Of a stretch of 6,975 nt of DNA, positions 6,354-6,975 are shown in pieces. The translations under genes and the position numbers were made by a program. Position 1 is the stretch's first letter. Each line of letters opens with the position of its first letter. A model generated the notes under the pieces. The model was not told the origin of the DNA. It worked only from the letters and a program-made list of their open reading frames with translations, and made no database searches. Source of the stretch: Treponema sp. Lineage in GTDB: Bacteria; Spirochaetota; Spirochaetia; Treponematales; Breznakiellaceae. The stretch is taken from contig JAITEW010000143.1 of assembly GCA_031281855.1 (NCBI GenBank), positions 1 to 6,975 on the forward strand, given 5' to 3'.

Positions 6354-6975
6354 AGCCGAACAGCTTCAACACGTTGTTTACCGGGCCGTGCAGGAAAGCC
6401 TCAAACTGATGGCTTGCCCCCTGAACCAGGTAACGCTGAAGCTTGGCCACATCCTTGATATCGTTTCCGGCTACTGCAAACTGAATGGCGCTGCCGTGTT
6501 TGACTTTGCCCCATTTGAAAAGGGAATTGATATCCAGGATACGCTCGCCTTCGTAGTAGATGTAAACTTCCAGGGCAGGGTATTTGGCCTTGTAGCTGGC
6601 CACGATACGCTTCCAGGCTTCTACGTTTCCATTATGAAAAAGTTCGTTGGAAACAACTACGGAGTACATAGGGGTCATCCGCACAGGGCCCTTGGAAATG
6701 GCAGGAGCCGTTGCGGTAACCACAGGCGGCGCCACTCTGGTGATTTCCTTAGGAACAGGCGCCGGGGCCGGAGCCGGGACGCTCCTCCTTCCCCTGGCGG
6801 GCTTAGCGGCTTTCGCTGCCTTTGCGGGTTTTCCGGCCCTGGCCGCTTTGGCCTTTACGGGTTTTTCCTCTTCGGCTTTTTTCAGCTTTTTCGCGACAAA
6901 ACTGCCTTTGAGGATCTCCGCAGGGACCTTGGCCTTACGGCCTTCAAAAAGGGTAACCGCCAGTTCAGCGGCTTT
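6352..6975 (-). CDS. Partial CDS, Lys/Ala/Pro-rich protein with C-terminal HPr-like domain (5' end missing)
   Basis: The frame is open from the TAA at 6354-6352 to the right edge of the window, giving the last 207 residues. An internal GTG at 6735 is not a credible start, because coding continues upstream without a stop. Numbered from the window edge, residues 1-35 are charged and mixed, and residues 36-78 are low complexity (KAKAARAGKPAKAAKAAKPA followed by an Ala-Pro run), like a histone-H1-type tail or a flexible linker. Residues 103-186 form a compact domain whose strand/helix pattern resembles the phosphocarrier HPr: VVVSNELFHNG, then a helix, LEVYIYYEGE, NSLFK (150-154), HGSAIQFAVAGND and a last helix. 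SLFK equals the residues at the Ser46 site of E. coli HPr, as I recall it. H114 is near the HPr active-site His, but the neighbouring Arg-Pro is absent. The fold call is a resemblance, not proof. The gene lies ten bases upstream of the PPDK-like gene in the same direction. Confidence 0.75.
   Translation of the reverse strand, partial: KAAELAVTLFEGRKAKVPAEILKGSFVAKKLKKAEEEKPVKAKAARAGKPAKAAKAAKPARGRRSVPAPAPAPVPKEITRVAPPVVTATAPAISKGPVRMTPMYSVVVSNELFHNGNVEAWKRIVASYKAKYPALEVYIYYEGERILDINSLFKWGKVKHGSAIQFAVAGNDIKDVAKLQRYLVQGASHQFEAFLHGPVNNVLKLFG

Overview
The window is a moderately GC-rich bacterial chromosomal segment, almost entirely coding. The protein families, the AAGGGGG-type ribosome binding sites and the overall feel of the sequences suggest a spirochaete of the Treponema type, possibly a gut or termite-gut lineage. 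This is inference from family resemblance and could not be checked by a search.

Layout, left to right. (1) Positions 2-232 (+) hold the 3' end of a gene for an unrecognised protein with a C-x2-C-x5-C-x2-C cysteine cluster. (2) Positions 255-308 hold an imperfect palindromic repeat in the gap between this gene and the convergent minus-strand genes. (3) Positions 313-2364 (-) hold a two-gene unit, an aldo/keto reductase with a C-terminal double [4Fe-4S] ferredoxin module followed with no gap by a serine beta-lactamase-fold hydrolase. (4) A 156-base divergent promoter region leads to (5) an extended short-chain dehydrogenase/epimerase-like protein at 2521-3546 (+). (6) A second copy of the repeat at 3526-3584 forms the last six codons and the stop of that gene. 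It is followed by a strong hairpin at 3617-3658 that looks like the terminator of the next minus-strand gene. (7) Positions 3669-6341 (-) encode a full-length protein of the pyruvate phosphate dikinase (PPDK) family. (8) Positions 6352-6975 (-) hold an incomplete upstream gene with a Lys/Ala/Pro-rich segment and a C-terminal domain that resembles the PTS phosphocarrier HPr.

The most interesting part is the right-hand pair. The PPDK-like protein keeps every recognisable residue of the phosphohistidine and PEP-binding domains, but its N-terminal ATP-grasp domain has lost most of the signature residues. A PPDK that cannot use ATP would chemically resemble PTS Enzyme I (PEP to phosphohistidine), and the gene directly upstream, probably co-transcribed, carries an HPr-like domain. 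This suggests a derived PEP-dependent phosphotransfer pair. It is a hypothesis from sequence reading only. The second notable item is the palindromic repeat, present at both convergent gene junctions.
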